Below the pieces are notes generated by a model that saw only the letters and a list, made by a program, of their open reading frames with translations, did no database searches and was not told the DNA's origin. The position numbers were made by a program, and so were the translations under genes. Positions 21,190 to 32,936 of a DNA stretch of 64,000 bases are shown one piece after another; within the stretch, counting starts at the first letter, position 1, and each line of letters opens with the position of its first letter. Source of the DNA: Atherinomorus stipes (lineage: Eukaryota > Chordata > Actinopteri > Atheriniformes > Atherinidae); NCBI GenBank assembly GCA_023101725.1, contig JALJCO010001037.1, positions 248,001 to 312,000 of the forward strand, in the 5' to 3' direction.

Positions 21190-22860
21190 AGCAACAATAT
21201 TAAAACTGTGATCATGCACGCACAATTTAAGGTGAAGTTGTTCATATACGTCAGACTGCATGGAAATGAGCACTGGTGGATTCAAGTTTTACTATGTAAC
21301 ACTCAGTGATGTGGAAGGAGGATCCTCCCTCTGAACATGAAAAATCCTCATACAGACACATGAATTTAATGCACTTCAGTCTGATGTGAAATGACTTCAG
21401 GAGAGAAAATCTCTCATGACTTGAAGACTACTAAAGCCCAAGCTCGGAGACGACACCTCAGAGCAGAGGAGCAAAGTCAGTCCTCGAGGACACCTCTTCC
21501 TTTGAGACTGGAATCAAAGTTGGACTTATTCAGTTTCTCCCATAAACTCTGTAGATCTGATCCAGATCTGAGGAGAAAATCCTCTGCTTTTTCTCCGTTA
21601 TCAGACCTCTGATTAAGCAGGCGGTCATCACTCTGATCAGAGATTAGCTTGATAGGACTTTAATGTCATCAATGATTAAGCTGCTCCAGCTTCCTTCCTG
21701 CTGCCAATCAGACACTAAAGATGGAAGAAAGAAACCTCCTCATCTCCGATTCCTTTTGTGGAGGTCTTCTTTGAATTACAACTGCTTCAGAAAAACGGGG
21801 ATTTTGGCAAACAATACCAGAAATTCCTGGTAGGTTTTGACAACAATAAAAACTTTGATTTGCAAGTTTATTTTTTAAAAACTTTTTTCAAATTGATTTT
21901 AAACAGAATATTTAAACATACACAAACATAATGGTGTGTTCTGTGTACATGTATCACAATTAAGAATCAAATAAAAAAAATTGAAAGATGTTAAAGTAAC
22001 ATACTGTATAAGAACAATGGTAAAAAAAAACAAACTGTGAAACAGAAAATAAAAAGGAGAAGAGACAGCAATTGTGTGTTTAAATTATAGTTAACAAAGG
22101 AAAACAATTCAATCTACCGTGATGAAATTTTGTAGATTGTCCATTTATCCTTTTTTTTTTTCCATTTCTATCTCTTCCAGTCTTAAAGTAAAAGTCATTC
22201 TTTCCATCAGATGTATTTTTCCACAACATCCATCCATTGAGAATGGTCGGGTGGATCAGGGTAAAGCCATTTTATGTTATTGCCTCTTTGCTGCAATCAG
22301 CAGTATTTTAGCTATTGTTCATCTTTCTTGATGTCAAATCGATGGATTGTACTGAGATTAAAAGGTAAAGAATAATTGAGCAATTTGGTAAGAGTAAGGT
22401 GAACAGATACCCAGAAAAATTTGATCTTTGTGCAGTCCCCAGAAATGTGTGTGTGACTGGCATCAGAAGTGCTTCTTTCTCCCATTTTTTCTTTAATTTA
22501 CCAAGCTGTATATTTATGTTTGCTGTTGATATGCACAAGATTTTATTTCCAAAACTGCATCCCATTCACTTCCACCTTCCTTTTATTTCTTTGTAAAAGT
22601 ATTCCTTTAACCTGAGGTATAAAAAGAAATCTTGGTTATTTGATATAAATCTTTCTTTCAGATACTGAAAACTCATCATTTCCATATCAGGTTACAGTAG
22701 CACCTGTTTATCCAGTACTTGAACATTGAATCGTGGATCCCTGGTTTGAAATGCTTGCCAAGATCCGTCTTTATATTTTTCATCCATTCTTCAATTTTAC
22801 TTGTTTTGCAACCACAAACCAAATTTCTAATGTGAAAAAAACATCAAACATAAAACATTC
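21190..22860. other. No gene recognised
   Basis: AT-rich unique or decayed sequence. 21390-21780 is somewhat richer in G+C and free of obvious repeats. No frame resembles a known protein, and there is no splice-supported exon. Confidence 0.4.
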
Positions 22861-23039
22861 ACATGTTTTGTCTGTTGTCTAAAGGGGTTTTTCTTTTACT
22901 CTGAGATCTCCTGCCAGGATTGAGCAATTTCTTTCTTTTTGTTTCTTTTTGTGGGTCATGCATGTTTATATCTATTTCTGACCATCTCCAGTTGGTTCAC
23001 CAACACATCTGTTAACAGGCACATGTTAATTTGAGAAGA

Positions 23040-23290
23040 TTACCCCAATCCTTGCTTCTTTACCGGCTCCCCATCAAGCTGAGGATTGATTTTAAGATTC
23101 TTTTGTTTGTTTGAATCACTTTAGCAGCCTCTTAGCAGATCCTTCATGCCGTTACACTCCTCATGAATCACTAAGGCTCTCTGCCCAAACACTTGATGGT
23201 CCCCAGATTGAGCATCTGCGGAGGTCATTCCTTTAATTGCTGCTCCCAAACTCTGGAACGACCTCCCCCTCATATCGGGGATGCTCCTAA
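23040..23290 (+). pseudogene. LINE ORF2 C-terminal remnant
   Basis: Translation in shifting frames gives RLPIKLRIDFKILLFV, then after stops AAPKLWNDLPL. This is the well-known end of many fish non-LTR retrotransposon polyproteins. Multiple stops and frame changes. Confidence 0.6.
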
Positions 23291-23439
23291 CCCAGGGATA
23301 TAGGCCAAGTACCGGTATCGCTTGGTAATGTTACCTTATCTTAAAGATACAATATGTAGGTAAAACATATACTGGTCTTACCAAATCTCCCTTATATGAC
23401 CCCAAAAGTATTCAAACAGATCTTGTGATTGCAGAAACA

Positions 23440-23830
23440 GAGTAGAAGCCTTAAAAATAGGCACAGGGCTCAAAGGGTATCAAGAAGGAAGGTTTTAAGC
23501 CTACTTTTTAAGGTAGAGATGTCTACTTCACAAACCCAAAATGGTAGCTGGTTCCATAAGAGAGGGGCTTGACAACCAACGGCTCTGCATCCCATTCTGC
23601 TCTCTTGGAACCACAAGTAGACCTGCAGTCTGACAACCAGGTGCTCTGCTTGGGATATGTGGTATGACCGCGATCTCTAATGAACAATTGAGCTTAGTCA
23701 TGGAGAGCTTTATATGTGAGGAGAGGATTTTTACATTTTATCCTGGATTATGGTCTCTCCAGCGGGTTCTCGTCAGAAGCCTCACTGCATCATTTTGGAT
23801 CAGATGGAGATCCAATTTCCATCCAATCTT
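23440..23830 (+). repeat. Remnant of a fish dispersed repeat
   Basis: Text such as agctggttccataagagaggggcttgacaaccaacggctctgc and gcatcattttggatcagatgg fits a repeat often seen in fish genomes as LINE-associated non-coding sequence. Recognised from memory of its wording. Family name not assigned. Confidence 0.4.
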
Positions 23831-24420
23831 GTCTAAGGTCCAATGGTCCTTAGACGTCTAGGCTAAAATCGGTCTACCACAGGTCTAAAAATGAAAGGTT
23901 TTTAGCCGTCTAAGCTAAGACTAGCTCAGACTAAATCTAAACTACACTGTACGTTGATCAATGACTGGCCAAGTGTTTTAATCCAACATTTGGCCATTAA
24001 TTATACAGCTAACAGTTGTTTTTCAAAATCAATATTCAAAAATAATGGATTAAATTCTAACGTCGAGATTCAGACTAAAATATCAACCAATTATAGTCGA
24101 GTGAATTTCGGTCTAAACTTAGACAAGACGTCTTATTGACATCTTTGGCTCAGTGGGAGGAACTACAGTAGTCCAATCTTGAAGTATAAAAGCATGGGCT
24201 AGTTTTCTGCGTCACTCTGAGACAGGATGTCCCTCATTTTAGTATTACTGCACGTAGTTGAAAGAAGGTTGTTCTAAAAACCTGTTTTGTTTGTGAGCCA
24301 AAGGAAAAATCCTCCAAGATTCATCATTGTAGTTCTGGAGGCCACATTCCAGATGATCTGACAATGATCCAGATGATAAAGTCCATTGAGGTTGAACTAT
24401 ATATAAGGAGAGCTGTCACA

Positions 24421-24500
24421 CAGATCCACAAATCAAATCAATCAAATCAAGCTTTATTTATAAAGCACTTTTTATACCATTAAGTGGCAACACAAAGTGC
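24421..24500 (+). repeat. Possible SINE/LINE tail
   Basis: aaatcaatcaaatcaagc followed by tttatttataaagcac and cacaaagtgcttgacat is the common fish 'tttatttatatagcgc' retroelement tail motif. Only this piece is visible. Confidence 0.4.
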
Positions 24501-25045
24501 TTGACATACCTCCCAAACCCATGAGTCCTGTTCAAGGCATCTGAACAGGACTCATGCCTCATAGATGTGAATTTGCTACAGAGGTATTTTTGCATACTTG
24601 AGAAAGCCAAACAATGATCCAGACAAGAGGGGGAAAGATTGAACGGCTTACAGGAGACGACAACCTTCAGAGTTTCAGAATGACAAAGGATGATTCAGGT
24701 TTGAGGGGGGAAGGAACCCGACCAGGTGGTCTTTGGTCTTTCGTATGCAAACTGTATCCAGTGTCCAGATTCAGACATTCGGTCTCCTCATCAGCTCTGA
24801 GTTGCAGGAACAATGGCTTAACCTGGTTTTCTCAAACACAAGTATTCTCTATTAGTTTATAGTTTCTAATAGCAAATGAAATAATAAAGAAAAAAACTAC
24901 ATTTCTCTGACACTGTCTGTCTTTTTATTTCTCTGAAAGTTTTGTGTGTGCAACTGTTTTTCAATCGTGCAGTTCACTGAACAGTTCCTGTTTTTAATTG
25001 TTTTGCAGATAAAGCCGCCTTTCCTCACCTTTGTTAATGCTATTT

Positions 25046-25380
25046 CACCTGTGTCCCACTTCTTCTGAGTCTCTGCCATTACACTAAGATCTCTGTAGCC
25101 AGCAGTATCATGTAATATGTCAATGGACACTCAGAACCTGGTCTTCACACGTCAAATTCTTGCATGACTTGCTGTGCAACCTGATCCCAAAGATGGATGA
25201 TAGTTAGAAGAAGAGTGAACATGCCTTGTCTCACCCAAGGACCTGGACAAGGTGCGCAAGTATCTTGAGAACTTTGTCAGACTTAGGTCTCTCAGTTCTT
25301 TGTACAGGCTCTATGGTTGCAACTGATATTGATTTATTTCTATTAAGATTTTTCTTTTGTCTAATAAATCATTTTTAGGA
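25046..25380. repeat. Orphan duplicated 3' flank without its finTRIM gene
   Basis: It matches 19036-19380 after the SPRY fragment but has no SPRY-coding sequence in front of it. It ends in the same tttttcttttgtctaataaat block. Confidence 0.65.
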
Positions 25381-25913
25381 TTTTTAAAGTCATAATTTTT
25401 CTGCACCCACACCTTGTTCAAAGTTCACTTCCCACATTTTAAAATGAGTTTATGTTCAGATTTCACAATAACTAGTTCTGTTCTGTTCCTTTAAATTCTT
25501 TAAGGTGAGAATGAAAGATGATTTTGAGAAAGATGATAAAAATGATAGTACTGTGTCTTGCAGTGAACACAATCTTAAATTTCGTAACACTAATATGAGG
25601 AACAGATGTGTGGACAGAGGACAAAATATTTAGTACGTTTTTTTGTTTTATTGACCTGAATAATCCTTATCTCTATAAAAGAAGGTCATATTAGGTCAAG
25701 CCGGCACTTTCAGCTCACCTCCCTAGTTAATAAAACAAGAAAATGCTGCAAAGTGTTGATAGATATCTTCATACAATGAACAGATGCTTCAAAATCTTTA
25801 AAAGTTAAAGTTGACAATCTAACTAGTTTTTAACGACATAATTTACACTTTAATTAAACTTTCAAATAGTCAGTAAATGCATCTGCGGACCGTTGCTTGT
25901 TCGTGACTGCGTA

Positions 25914-25935
25914 ATGCATTGTGGGTAACGTAGTG
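25914..25935 (-). promoter_or_regulatory. ZNF143-like motif upstream of copy 5
   Basis: On the - strand: CACTACGTTACCCACAATGC, about 385 bp before the ATG. Close to the array consensus CACTACGTTWCCCACAATGC. Confidence 0.6.
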
Positions 25936-26320
25936 TAGAGCGTAATGGCGGCAGCAAGACCTCACATCATCTGAACAACTTCGCGTTTAAATTTTAAATT
26001 TCCGAATACGATTCTTTCAGTTCAAAATTCACAGAAAAAAACAACATGTTTAAAAAAAAACACATAGTTAATTAGATTTTCTCTCCGAGCGCCCCTCCTC
26101 CTGTTGACGTCACGTCCTGTTTAACCTCCTCCTTTTCCTGATTTCAAACGATGCAGCTGCGCTCTGAGTTTCCTTGTTCCCTCCATTAGTTCAAATCTTC
26201 GGTTGGAAGAAGGTGGAAGCAACTTGTGAAGAAGAGCAGACAGACTCCGTTCCTCTGAACAAACTTTTTTTTCGCTTCGAGGAAGAGAAATTAATTCAGT
26301 CGCTGGTACTTAGAGGTAAA

Positions 26321-27988
26321 ATGGAGCCGAAAGAAGATCAGCTGGACCGAGAAACCCTCTCTTGTTCCATCTGTTTGGATCTGCTGAAGGATCCGGTGAC
26401 TATTCCCTGTGGACACAGTTACTGTATGAACTGTATTAAAACCCACTGGCATGGAGAGGGTCAGAGGAAAATCTACAGCTGCCCTCAATGCAGGAAAACC
26501 TTCACACCGAAACCTGTCTTGGAGAAAAGCATCATTTTAGCTGATTTATTAGAAGAGATGAAGAAGCTTGGACTCCACGTGGCTCCTGCTGATCACTGCT
26601 ATGCTGGACCTGAAGATGTGGCCTGTGATTTCTGCACTGGAAGAAAACTGAAAGCCACAAAGTCCTGTTTAGTCTGTCTGGCCTCTTACTGTGAGAAACA
26701 CCTTCAGCCTCATTATGATGTGGCTCCCTTCAAGAAACACCAGCTGGTGGAGCCCTCCAAGAACCTCCAGGAGAACATCTGCTCTCGTCATGATGAGGTG
26801 ATGAAGATGTTCTGCCGTACTGATCAGAAGTGTATCTGTTATCTCTGCTCTGTGGAGGAACATCAAGGTCACGACACAGTCTCAGCTGCAGCAGAAAGGA
26901 CTGAGAAGCAGAGAGAGCTGGAGGTGAGTCGACAACAAATCCAGCAGAGAATCCAGGACAGAGAGAAAGATGTGAAGCTGCTTCAACAGGAGGTGGAGGC
27001 CATCAATCACTCTGCTGATAAAACAGTGGAGGACAGTGAGAAGATCTTCACTCAGCTGATCCGTCTCATCCAGAAAAGAAGCTCTGATGTGAAGCAGCAG
27101 ATCAGATCCCAGCAGGAAACTGAAGTGAAAGGAGTCAAAGAGCTTCAGGAGAAGCTGGAGCAGGAGATCACTGAGCTGAAGAGGAAAGACGCTGAGCTGA
27201 AGCAGCTCTCACACACAGAGGATCACAACCAGTTTCTACACAACTACCCCTCACTGTCAGCACTCAGTGAGTCTACACACTCATCCAGCATCAATATCCG
27301 TCCTCTCAGATACTTTGAGGATGTGACAGCAGCTGTGTCAGAGCTCAGAGATAAACTACAGGACATTCTGACAGACACATGGACAAAAATCTCACTGACA
27401 GTCACTGATGTGGATGTTTTACTGTCACCACCAGAACCAAAGAGCAGAGCTGAATTCTTAGAAAATTCGTGTGAAATCACACTGGATTCAAACACAGCAC
27501 ACACACGTCTGTTACTGTCAGAGGGAAACAGAAAGGTGACAGGATTGGATCAGTTTCAGTCTTACTTAAGTCATCCAGACCGATTCACTGATTGGTGGTG
27601 TCAGGTTCTGAGTAGAGAGAGTCTGACTGGACGTTGTTACTGGGAGGTAAAGATAAGAGGAGATGTTTATGTAGCAGTCGCTTACAAAAATATCAGCAGA
27701 GCAGGAGATGAAAGTACATTTGGACGTAATAACAAATCTTGGTCATTATTTTGTGGCCAAAGCAGCTACATGTTTTACTACAACAACATCAAAACCCACA
27801 TCTCAGGTCCTCGGTCCTCCAGAGTAGGAGTGTACCTGGATCACAGAGCAGGTATTCTGTCCTTCTACAGGGTCGGTGAAACCATGGCTCTCATCCACAG
27901 AGTCCAGACCACATTCACTCAGCCGCTCTATGCTGGAGTTGGGGTTTGGGATTCTGGATCCAGTGCTGAGTTGTGTAAAATGAAGTAA
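26321..27988 (+). CDS. finTRIM / TRIM16-like E3 ubiquitin ligase, copy 5 (555 aa)
   Basis: Complete single-exon TRIM. RING ligands C15, C18, C30, H32, C35, C38, C54 and C57; two B-boxes; coiled coil from about 188 to 300; PRY-SPRY from about 384. The frame is open 49 codons further upstream to an ATG at 26174. That extension is the translated leader (its DNA matches the 5' UTR of the other copies), so the ATG at 26321 (AAAATGG) is preferred. SPRY landmarks are CYWEV, NNKSWSL, SRVGVYLDHRAG and a C-terminal SAELCKMK. A two-residue TDWW-CQ variation lies in the first variable loop. Intact promoter block with TCACGTCCTG in place of TCACTTCCTG. Its flanks are duplicated with copy 6, which follows 2.3 kb downstream. 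Confidence 0.93.
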   Translation: MEPKEDQLDRETLSCSICLDLLKDPVTIPCGHSYCMNCIKTHWHGEGQRKIYSCPQCRKTFTPKPVLEKSIILADLLEEMKKLGLHVAPADHCYAGPEDVACDFCTGRKLKATKSCLVCLASYCEKHLQPHYDVAPFKKHQLVEPSKNLQENICSRHDEVMKMFCRTDQKCICYLCSVEEHQGHDTVSAAAERTEKQRELEVSRQQIQQRIQDREKDVKLLQQEVEAINHSADKTVEDSEKIFTQLIRLIQKRSSDVKQQIRSQQETEVKGVKELQEKLEQEITELKRKDAELKQLSHTEDHNQFLHNYPSLSALSESTHSSSINIRPLRYFEDVTAAVSELRDKLQDILTDTWTKISLTVTDVDVLLSPPEPKSRAEFLENSCEITLDSNTAHTRLLLSEGNRKVTGLDQFQSYLSHPDRFTDWWCQVLSRESLTGRCYWEVKIRGDVYVAVAYKNISRAGDESTFGRNNKSWSLFCGQSSYMFYYNNIKTHISGPRSSRVGVYLDHRAGILSFYRVGETMALIHRVQTTFTQPLYAGVGVWDSGSSAELCKMK

Positions 27989-28274
27989 ACATATTGTCTG
28001 TTATTGTTGCAGAGAGTTCATTGTTGTGATGTCTCTGTTCTGCTGTTTGTTTGTTTCTTTTCGGAGAAAATCACCGCTGATGATGGTATTAATCATAGAC
28101 TGTATGGTTTTAATTCCCATCGATATTTCTCCACATGAAACTGTTCTGTTGTTTATTTTATAGTTTTTGTACTTTGCTTTTTTGGGGGGGCGGGTGTAAA
28201 GAAAATCACTGCTTATCATGTGGTGTAATGCCCATCGATATTTCTCTGCATGGAACTCAGAACTTCTTGATGAT

Positions 28275-28280
28275 AATAAA
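28275..28280 (+). terminator. Polyadenylation signal AATAAA, copy 5
   Basis: gatAATAAAGATGAGAAC, identical in context to copy 6; 287 bp after the stop. Confidence 0.7.
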
Positions 28281-28549
28281 GATGAGAACAAAATTGACTT
28301 TTTTCTTGAAATCTCTTCATTTATTCCGAACATAATCATAAAAATGTAATTGATAAAAGATAAATTGAATCAAAAAAGTAAAGAGGATCAACCAATAAAC
28401 AGACAAAGCATTGAAAATAAAAAATAAAAAAAAAACAAGCAGCTTAATAGCATTAACAAAGTAACAAGACAAAAAGATTTGTCTGCTTTTTCTCTCTCTT
28501 CTCCCATTTCCCTCATATATCTCACCCATTTAACCATTTAGTCCAAAAA

Positions 28550-29240
28550 TGGAGCAGACAGAAGTGAAAACGCCTGCTTCTTACTGGTCTGCAGCGCCTC
28601 CAACAGGTAGAAACTGGAATTAAAATCTTGTTTCTTTTAGTCAGCATGAAGGTTCATGTAGCAGTGAGTTTGATCCTGTTTTAAAGTGACAGCTAACATC
28701 TTAAAATCCCCAAATTTCTCTGTTCATCTGCTGCTGGGATGTTTTTGATTCCATTCCTCCTGTCAGAGGATTGCAGAAGAGCAGAAAGGAATCGCACACC
28801 CAGAAAAACACAACTGTTTTATGCTGCCTTATCTAATGTATCTATCAGCTGTGATGATTTTCTTGGTTCTTCTTTAGTAAAACTTTTACATCAGATCACT
28901 CTGTACTACATGGTCTTGACCCAGCTGCCCCTCTTCTTTGCTCTGCTGTCCATCAGTTTGAGCCTATCCTCCTATCTTAGCTGGTTGATGTGGTTAGACA
29001 TATAAAACCCTCTAATAGCCCAAATGACTTTATTTCTGATTGTCCTTTAAAGAGGCTTCTTTCTTTTTTTAATTATTGCCTTTAAACTGGGTCTGTTGAT
29101 CCTGCCATCTAACCCTTTGGGGACCGAATTGGTACTTTGTGCTTATTTAGTTTTTTTTCACTCTCAAAATCTCACCTTGGCCAGGAATTTTCTTTTATTA
29201 TCATGATTATATTTCCATCATCACTTGAATTGCAAAATGC
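28550..29240. repeat. Segmentally duplicated 3' flank of copy 5
   Basis: It matches 32200-32930 after copy 6 over about 700 bp (for example ttggttcttctttagtaaaac, catcagatcactctgtacta, ctctgctgtccatcagtttg). It contains short open frames in both copies, but they differ in frame and carry no recognisable domain. Confidence 0.8.
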
Positions 29241-30005
29241 ACAGAACAGAAGATGTAAAATGTGTCGACACTCTTTGAGTTTGCGACGGATTCGGTCCCA
29301 TTGACTCCCATTGTAACCACGTTTTGGAAACACTTTTATCCTGACATATGACTGTGGTTTTTCCCATAAATGTCCAAAAAATCTAAGCCTCTACCTTCAA
29401 AATAAAGGGAAAACAGATTTGTGGTTTGATGACCTCCTTCAAGCCACCAGGGTCCAGAGAGATTTACAACATGGAGTTTTAATGGAGGCCAGTTATTCTT
29501 ACCTTGCAAAATGCATGGCAGTAAAAATGCTGGTTATCTTAATAGTACCATATTCCCAAAACATCTAAGTCACTGCAATGAAATCAATAACTAGATCAAT
29601 TTTGTCTCTGCATGTGAAACAGATGTGGACTGAGAACAAAATATGTTTGTATTTTTTGTTTGATTGTTTGTTTTATTTTAATTATCTGAATAAACTTTTT
29701 TAGTTTAACAGGTCTTTTTTTTCCAAAACAGATCACCTCCTCCCTTATTATCAAAATAAAAGCAAATATTCTCCAAAGTGTTGAAATGTGACGAAAAGGC
29801 CCCTATCTTTCTCCACTGGACAGATGCTTTAACTTAACACGTCTTTTTGATTAAAAGTTGGTAAAGTTTTGGCTTTGTTTTTATTGGGTTCTTTTTTTCT
29901 TTTCTCTTTTTTAAAGTGATATTATATTTAACTTTCAGACAGTCCGTAAATAGTCCCGTGAACGCTGCAGCTTCTCAGCGGTGCGCTGCTGGTTTGTGAT
30001 ACGCA
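29241..30005. other. Upstream flank of copy 6, duplicated from upstream of copy 5
   Basis: 29620-29835 resembles 25610-25800 in block order (gaggacaaaatat, gttttatt..ctgaataa, caaagtgttga, ggacagatgctt). No gene. Confidence 0.55.
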
Positions 30006-30027
30006 ATGCATTGTGGGAAACGTAGTG
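30006..30027 (-). promoter_or_regulatory. ZNF143-like motif upstream of copy 6
   Basis: On the - strand: CACTACGTTTCCCACAATGC, the best match to ACTACAATTCCCA in the array. Only about 292 bp before the ATG, because roughly 100 bp of the leader seen in other copies is missing. Confidence 0.65.
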
Positions 30028-30318
30028 TGAAGCAGGCGTAGCGCGGGGAAAATGTGAGAAGTGACCGTTAGGGGACCTCACATCAAGTGAAGAGTTCGAG
30101 TTCAAGTTATTTATTTTCAGATACAATTCTTAAAGTTCAATATTCACAAAAAACGGACGTGTTGTTCAAACCTAACAAAGTAAATCAGACATTTCTCTTA
30201 GCACTCCTCCACCTGACATCACTTCCTGTTTTACCTCCTTCTTCCTGGTTTCAAATGCAACGGCTCCACTCCATTCACGTATTTTTCCCTGACACGAGTG
30301 CTATTACTGAGAGGTGAA

Positions 30319-31986
30319 ATGGCGCAAAAAAGAGCGAGACTGGACCGAGAAACTTTCTCTTGTCCCGTCTGTCTGGATCTGCCGCAGGATCCGGTGACTA
30401 TTCCCTGTGGACACAGTTACTGTATGAACTGTATTAAAGCCCACTGGGATGGAGAGGATCGGAAGGGAATCTACAGCTGCCCTGAATGCAGGAAACTTTT
30501 CATACCGAGACCTGTTCTGGAGAAAAACACCATGTTAGCAACTTTAGTGGACGAGCTGAAGGAAACTGGACTCCAAGCTGCTCCTGCTGATCACTGCTAT
30601 GCTGGACCTGAAGATGTGGCCTGTGATTTCTGCACTGGAAGAAAACTGAAAGCCATCAAATCCTGTTTTGTCTGTCTGGCCTCTTACTGTGAGGAACACC
30701 TTCAGCCTCATTATGACTCACCTACATTCAAGAAACATAAGCTAATGGAGCCCTTCAAGAACCTCCAGGAGAACATCTGCTCTCGTCATGATGAGGTGAT
30801 TGAGATGTTCTGCCGCACTCATCAGAAGTGTATCTGTTATCTCTGCTTAATGGACGAACATCAAGACCACGACACAGTCTCAGCTGCCGCAGAAAGGACT
30901 GAGAGGCAGAGAGAGCTGGAGGTGATTCGACAACGAATCCAGCAGAGAATCCAGGACAGAGAGAAAGATGTGAAGCTGCTTCAACAGGAGGTGGAGGCCA
31001 TCAATCACTCTGCTGATAAAACAGTGGAGGACAGTGAGAAGATCTTCACTCAGCTGATCCGTCTCATCCAGAAAAGAAGCTCTGATGTGAAGCGGCAGAT
31101 CAGATTCCAGCAGGAAACTGAAGTGAAAGGAGTCAAAGAGCTTCAGGAGAAGCTGGAGCAGGAGATCACTGAGCTGAAGTGGAAAGACGCTGAGCTGAAG
31201 CAGCTCTCACACACAGAGGATCACAACCAGTTTCTACACAACTACCCCTCACTGTCAGCACTCAGTGAGTCTACACACTCATCCAGCATCAATATCCGTT
31301 CCCTGAGATACTTTGAGGATGTGACAGCAGCTGTGTCAGAGCTCAGAGATAAACTACAGCACATTCTGACAGACAGATGGACAAACATCTCACTGACAGA
31401 CACTAATGTGGATGTTTTATCGTTACCAGAACCAAAGAGCAGAGCTGAATTCGTAAGATGTTCATGTGAAATCACACTGGATCCAAACACAGCACGCTGT
31501 TGGATGTCACTGTCAGAGGGAAACAGAAAGGTGACGGGAAAGAATAACCTTGATTGGTTTTCTACTCATTCAGGCATATTCACTGACTGGCAGCATCGTG
31601 TTCTGAGCAGAGAGAGTCTGACTGGACGTTGTTACTGGGAGGTGGAGATGAGAGGAGACGTGTATGTTGCAGTCGCATACAAGAATATCAGCAGAGAAAC
31701 AAGATATGAAGACCCATTTGGACGTAATGACAAATCTTGGTCGTTATTTTGTGCCGAAAGCAGCTACGTATTTTACTACAACAACATTAAAACCCCCATC
31801 TCAGGTCCCTTTTCCTCCAGAGTAGGAGTGTACCTGGATCACGGAGCAGGTATTCTGTCCTTCTACAGAGTCTCTGAAACCAGGACTCTCATCCACAGAG
31901 TCCAGACTGCATTCACTCAGCCGCTCTATGTTAGACTCGGGGTTTGGGATTATAGATCCAGTGCTGAGTTGTGTGAAGTGAAATAA
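30319..31986 (+). CDS. finTRIM / TRIM16-like E3 ubiquitin ligase, copy 6 (555 aa)
   Basis: Complete single-exon TRIM beginning MAQKRARLDRETFSC. RING ligands C15, C18, C30, H32, C35, C38, C54 and C57. The frame opens at an ATG 21 bases upstream (30298), but that piece matches the untranslated leader elsewhere. Differences from siblings: CPVCLDLPQDP in the RING, and in B-box2 CRTHQK instead of CRTDQK. This swaps the aspartate zinc ligand for histidine, and DHD replaces GHD. The SPRY starts near residue 383 and has a divergent first variable stretch (MSLSEGNRKVTGKNNLDWFST). C-terminus SAELCEVK. Poly(A) signal at 32158. No lesion. Shares promoter and 3' flank with copy 5, so this is probably a recent tandem duplicate. 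Confidence 0.93.
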   Translation: MAQKRARLDRETFSCPVCLDLPQDPVTIPCGHSYCMNCIKAHWDGEDRKGIYSCPECRKLFIPRPVLEKNTMLATLVDELKETGLQAAPADHCYAGPEDVACDFCTGRKLKAIKSCFVCLASYCEEHLQPHYDSPTFKKHKLMEPFKNLQENICSRHDEVIEMFCRTHQKCICYLCLMDEHQDHDTVSAAAERTERQRELEVIRQRIQQRIQDREKDVKLLQQEVEAINHSADKTVEDSEKIFTQLIRLIQKRSSDVKRQIRFQQETEVKGVKELQEKLEQEITELKWKDAELKQLSHTEDHNQFLHNYPSLSALSESTHSSSINIRSLRYFEDVTAAVSELRDKLQHILTDRWTNISLTDTNVDVLSLPEPKSRAEFVRCSCEITLDPNTARCWMSLSEGNRKVTGKNNLDWFSTHSGIFTDWQHRVLSRESLTGRCYWEVEMRGDVYVAVAYKNISRETRYEDPFGRNDKSWSLFCAESSYVFYYNNIKTPISGPFSSRVGVYLDHGAGILSFYRVSETRTLIHRVQTAFTQPLYVRLGVWDYRSSAELCEVK

Positions 31987-32157
31987 ACATATTTTCTGTT
32001 TTTGTTGCAGAGTTCATTGTGATGTCTCTGCTGTTCTGTTGTTTACTTGTTTCTTTTTGGAGAAAATCACTGCCGATGATGGTTTTAATCATAGACTGTT
32101 TGGTTTTAATTCCCATCAATATTTCTCCACATGTAACTCAGAACTTCTTTCGATGAT

Positions 32158-32163
32158 AATAAA
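32158..32163 (+). terminator. Polyadenylation signal AATAAA, copy 6
   Basis: gatAATAAAGATGAGAAC, 172 bp after the stop. Confidence 0.7.
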
Positions 32164-32199
32164 GATGAGAACAAAAATGGATTTTTTTTTCTTGAAATG

Positions 32200-32930
32200 T
32201 CCTTCTTCTTACTGGTCTGCAGCGTCTCCATCAGGTAGAAACTGGATTTAAAATCTTCTGGTTTCTTTTTGTCAGCAGAAGGTTCATGTAGCAGTGAGTT
32301 TGATCCTGTTTTAAAGTGACAGTTAACATCTTAAAATCCCCAAATTTCTCTGTTTATCACTGCTAGGATATTTTTGATACCATTACTCCTGTCAGAGGTT
32401 TATGTCAAATTTAGATCTGGTTAAATGAGGATACGTGTTTCCAGACAAATCTGCAGAAGAGCAGAAAGGAATCACAGACCGAGAAAATCACAATTAACTG
32501 TTTTAACCCCCAGAATGCTGCCTCATCTAATGTATCTATCAGCTGTGATGGTTTTTCTTGGTTCTTCTTTAGTAAAACTTTTACATCAGATCACTCTGTA
32601 CTACATGGTCTTGACCCAGCGGCCCCTCTTCTTTGCTCTGCTGTCCATCAGTTTGAGCCTGTCCTCCTATCTCAGCTGGTGATGTGGTTAGACATATAAA
32701 ACCCTCTAATCGCCCAAATTACTATATTTCTGATTGTCTTTTAAAGAGGCTTCTTTCTGTCATTAATTACTTTAATTACCTTTAAACTGGGTCTGTTGAT
32801 CCTGCCGTCTTACCCTTTGGGGACCAAATCGGTACTTTGTGCTTTAATTCGGTTTTTTCAATTCTCAAAATCTCATTCAGTTTAAAGACTAATTGTATGG
32901 ACTTTGGCCAGGAATGTTCTTTTATTATCA
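32200..32930. repeat. Segmentally duplicated 3' flank of copy 6
   Basis: Sister of 28550-29240. The match ends where a Tc1 remnant begins (about 32935). Confidence 0.8.
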
Positions 32931-32936
32931 TGATTA

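Noticed and set aside
26174..26320. 49-codon N-terminal extension of copy 5
   Set aside because: Its DNA is the counterpart of the untranslated leader of the other copies, and RING TRIMs start shortly before the first cysteine.
30298..30318. Seven-codon extension of copy 6 and the similar 12-codon one of copy 7 (39180)
   Set aside because: Same reason: translated leader; the conserved start is MAQKRARLDRE.
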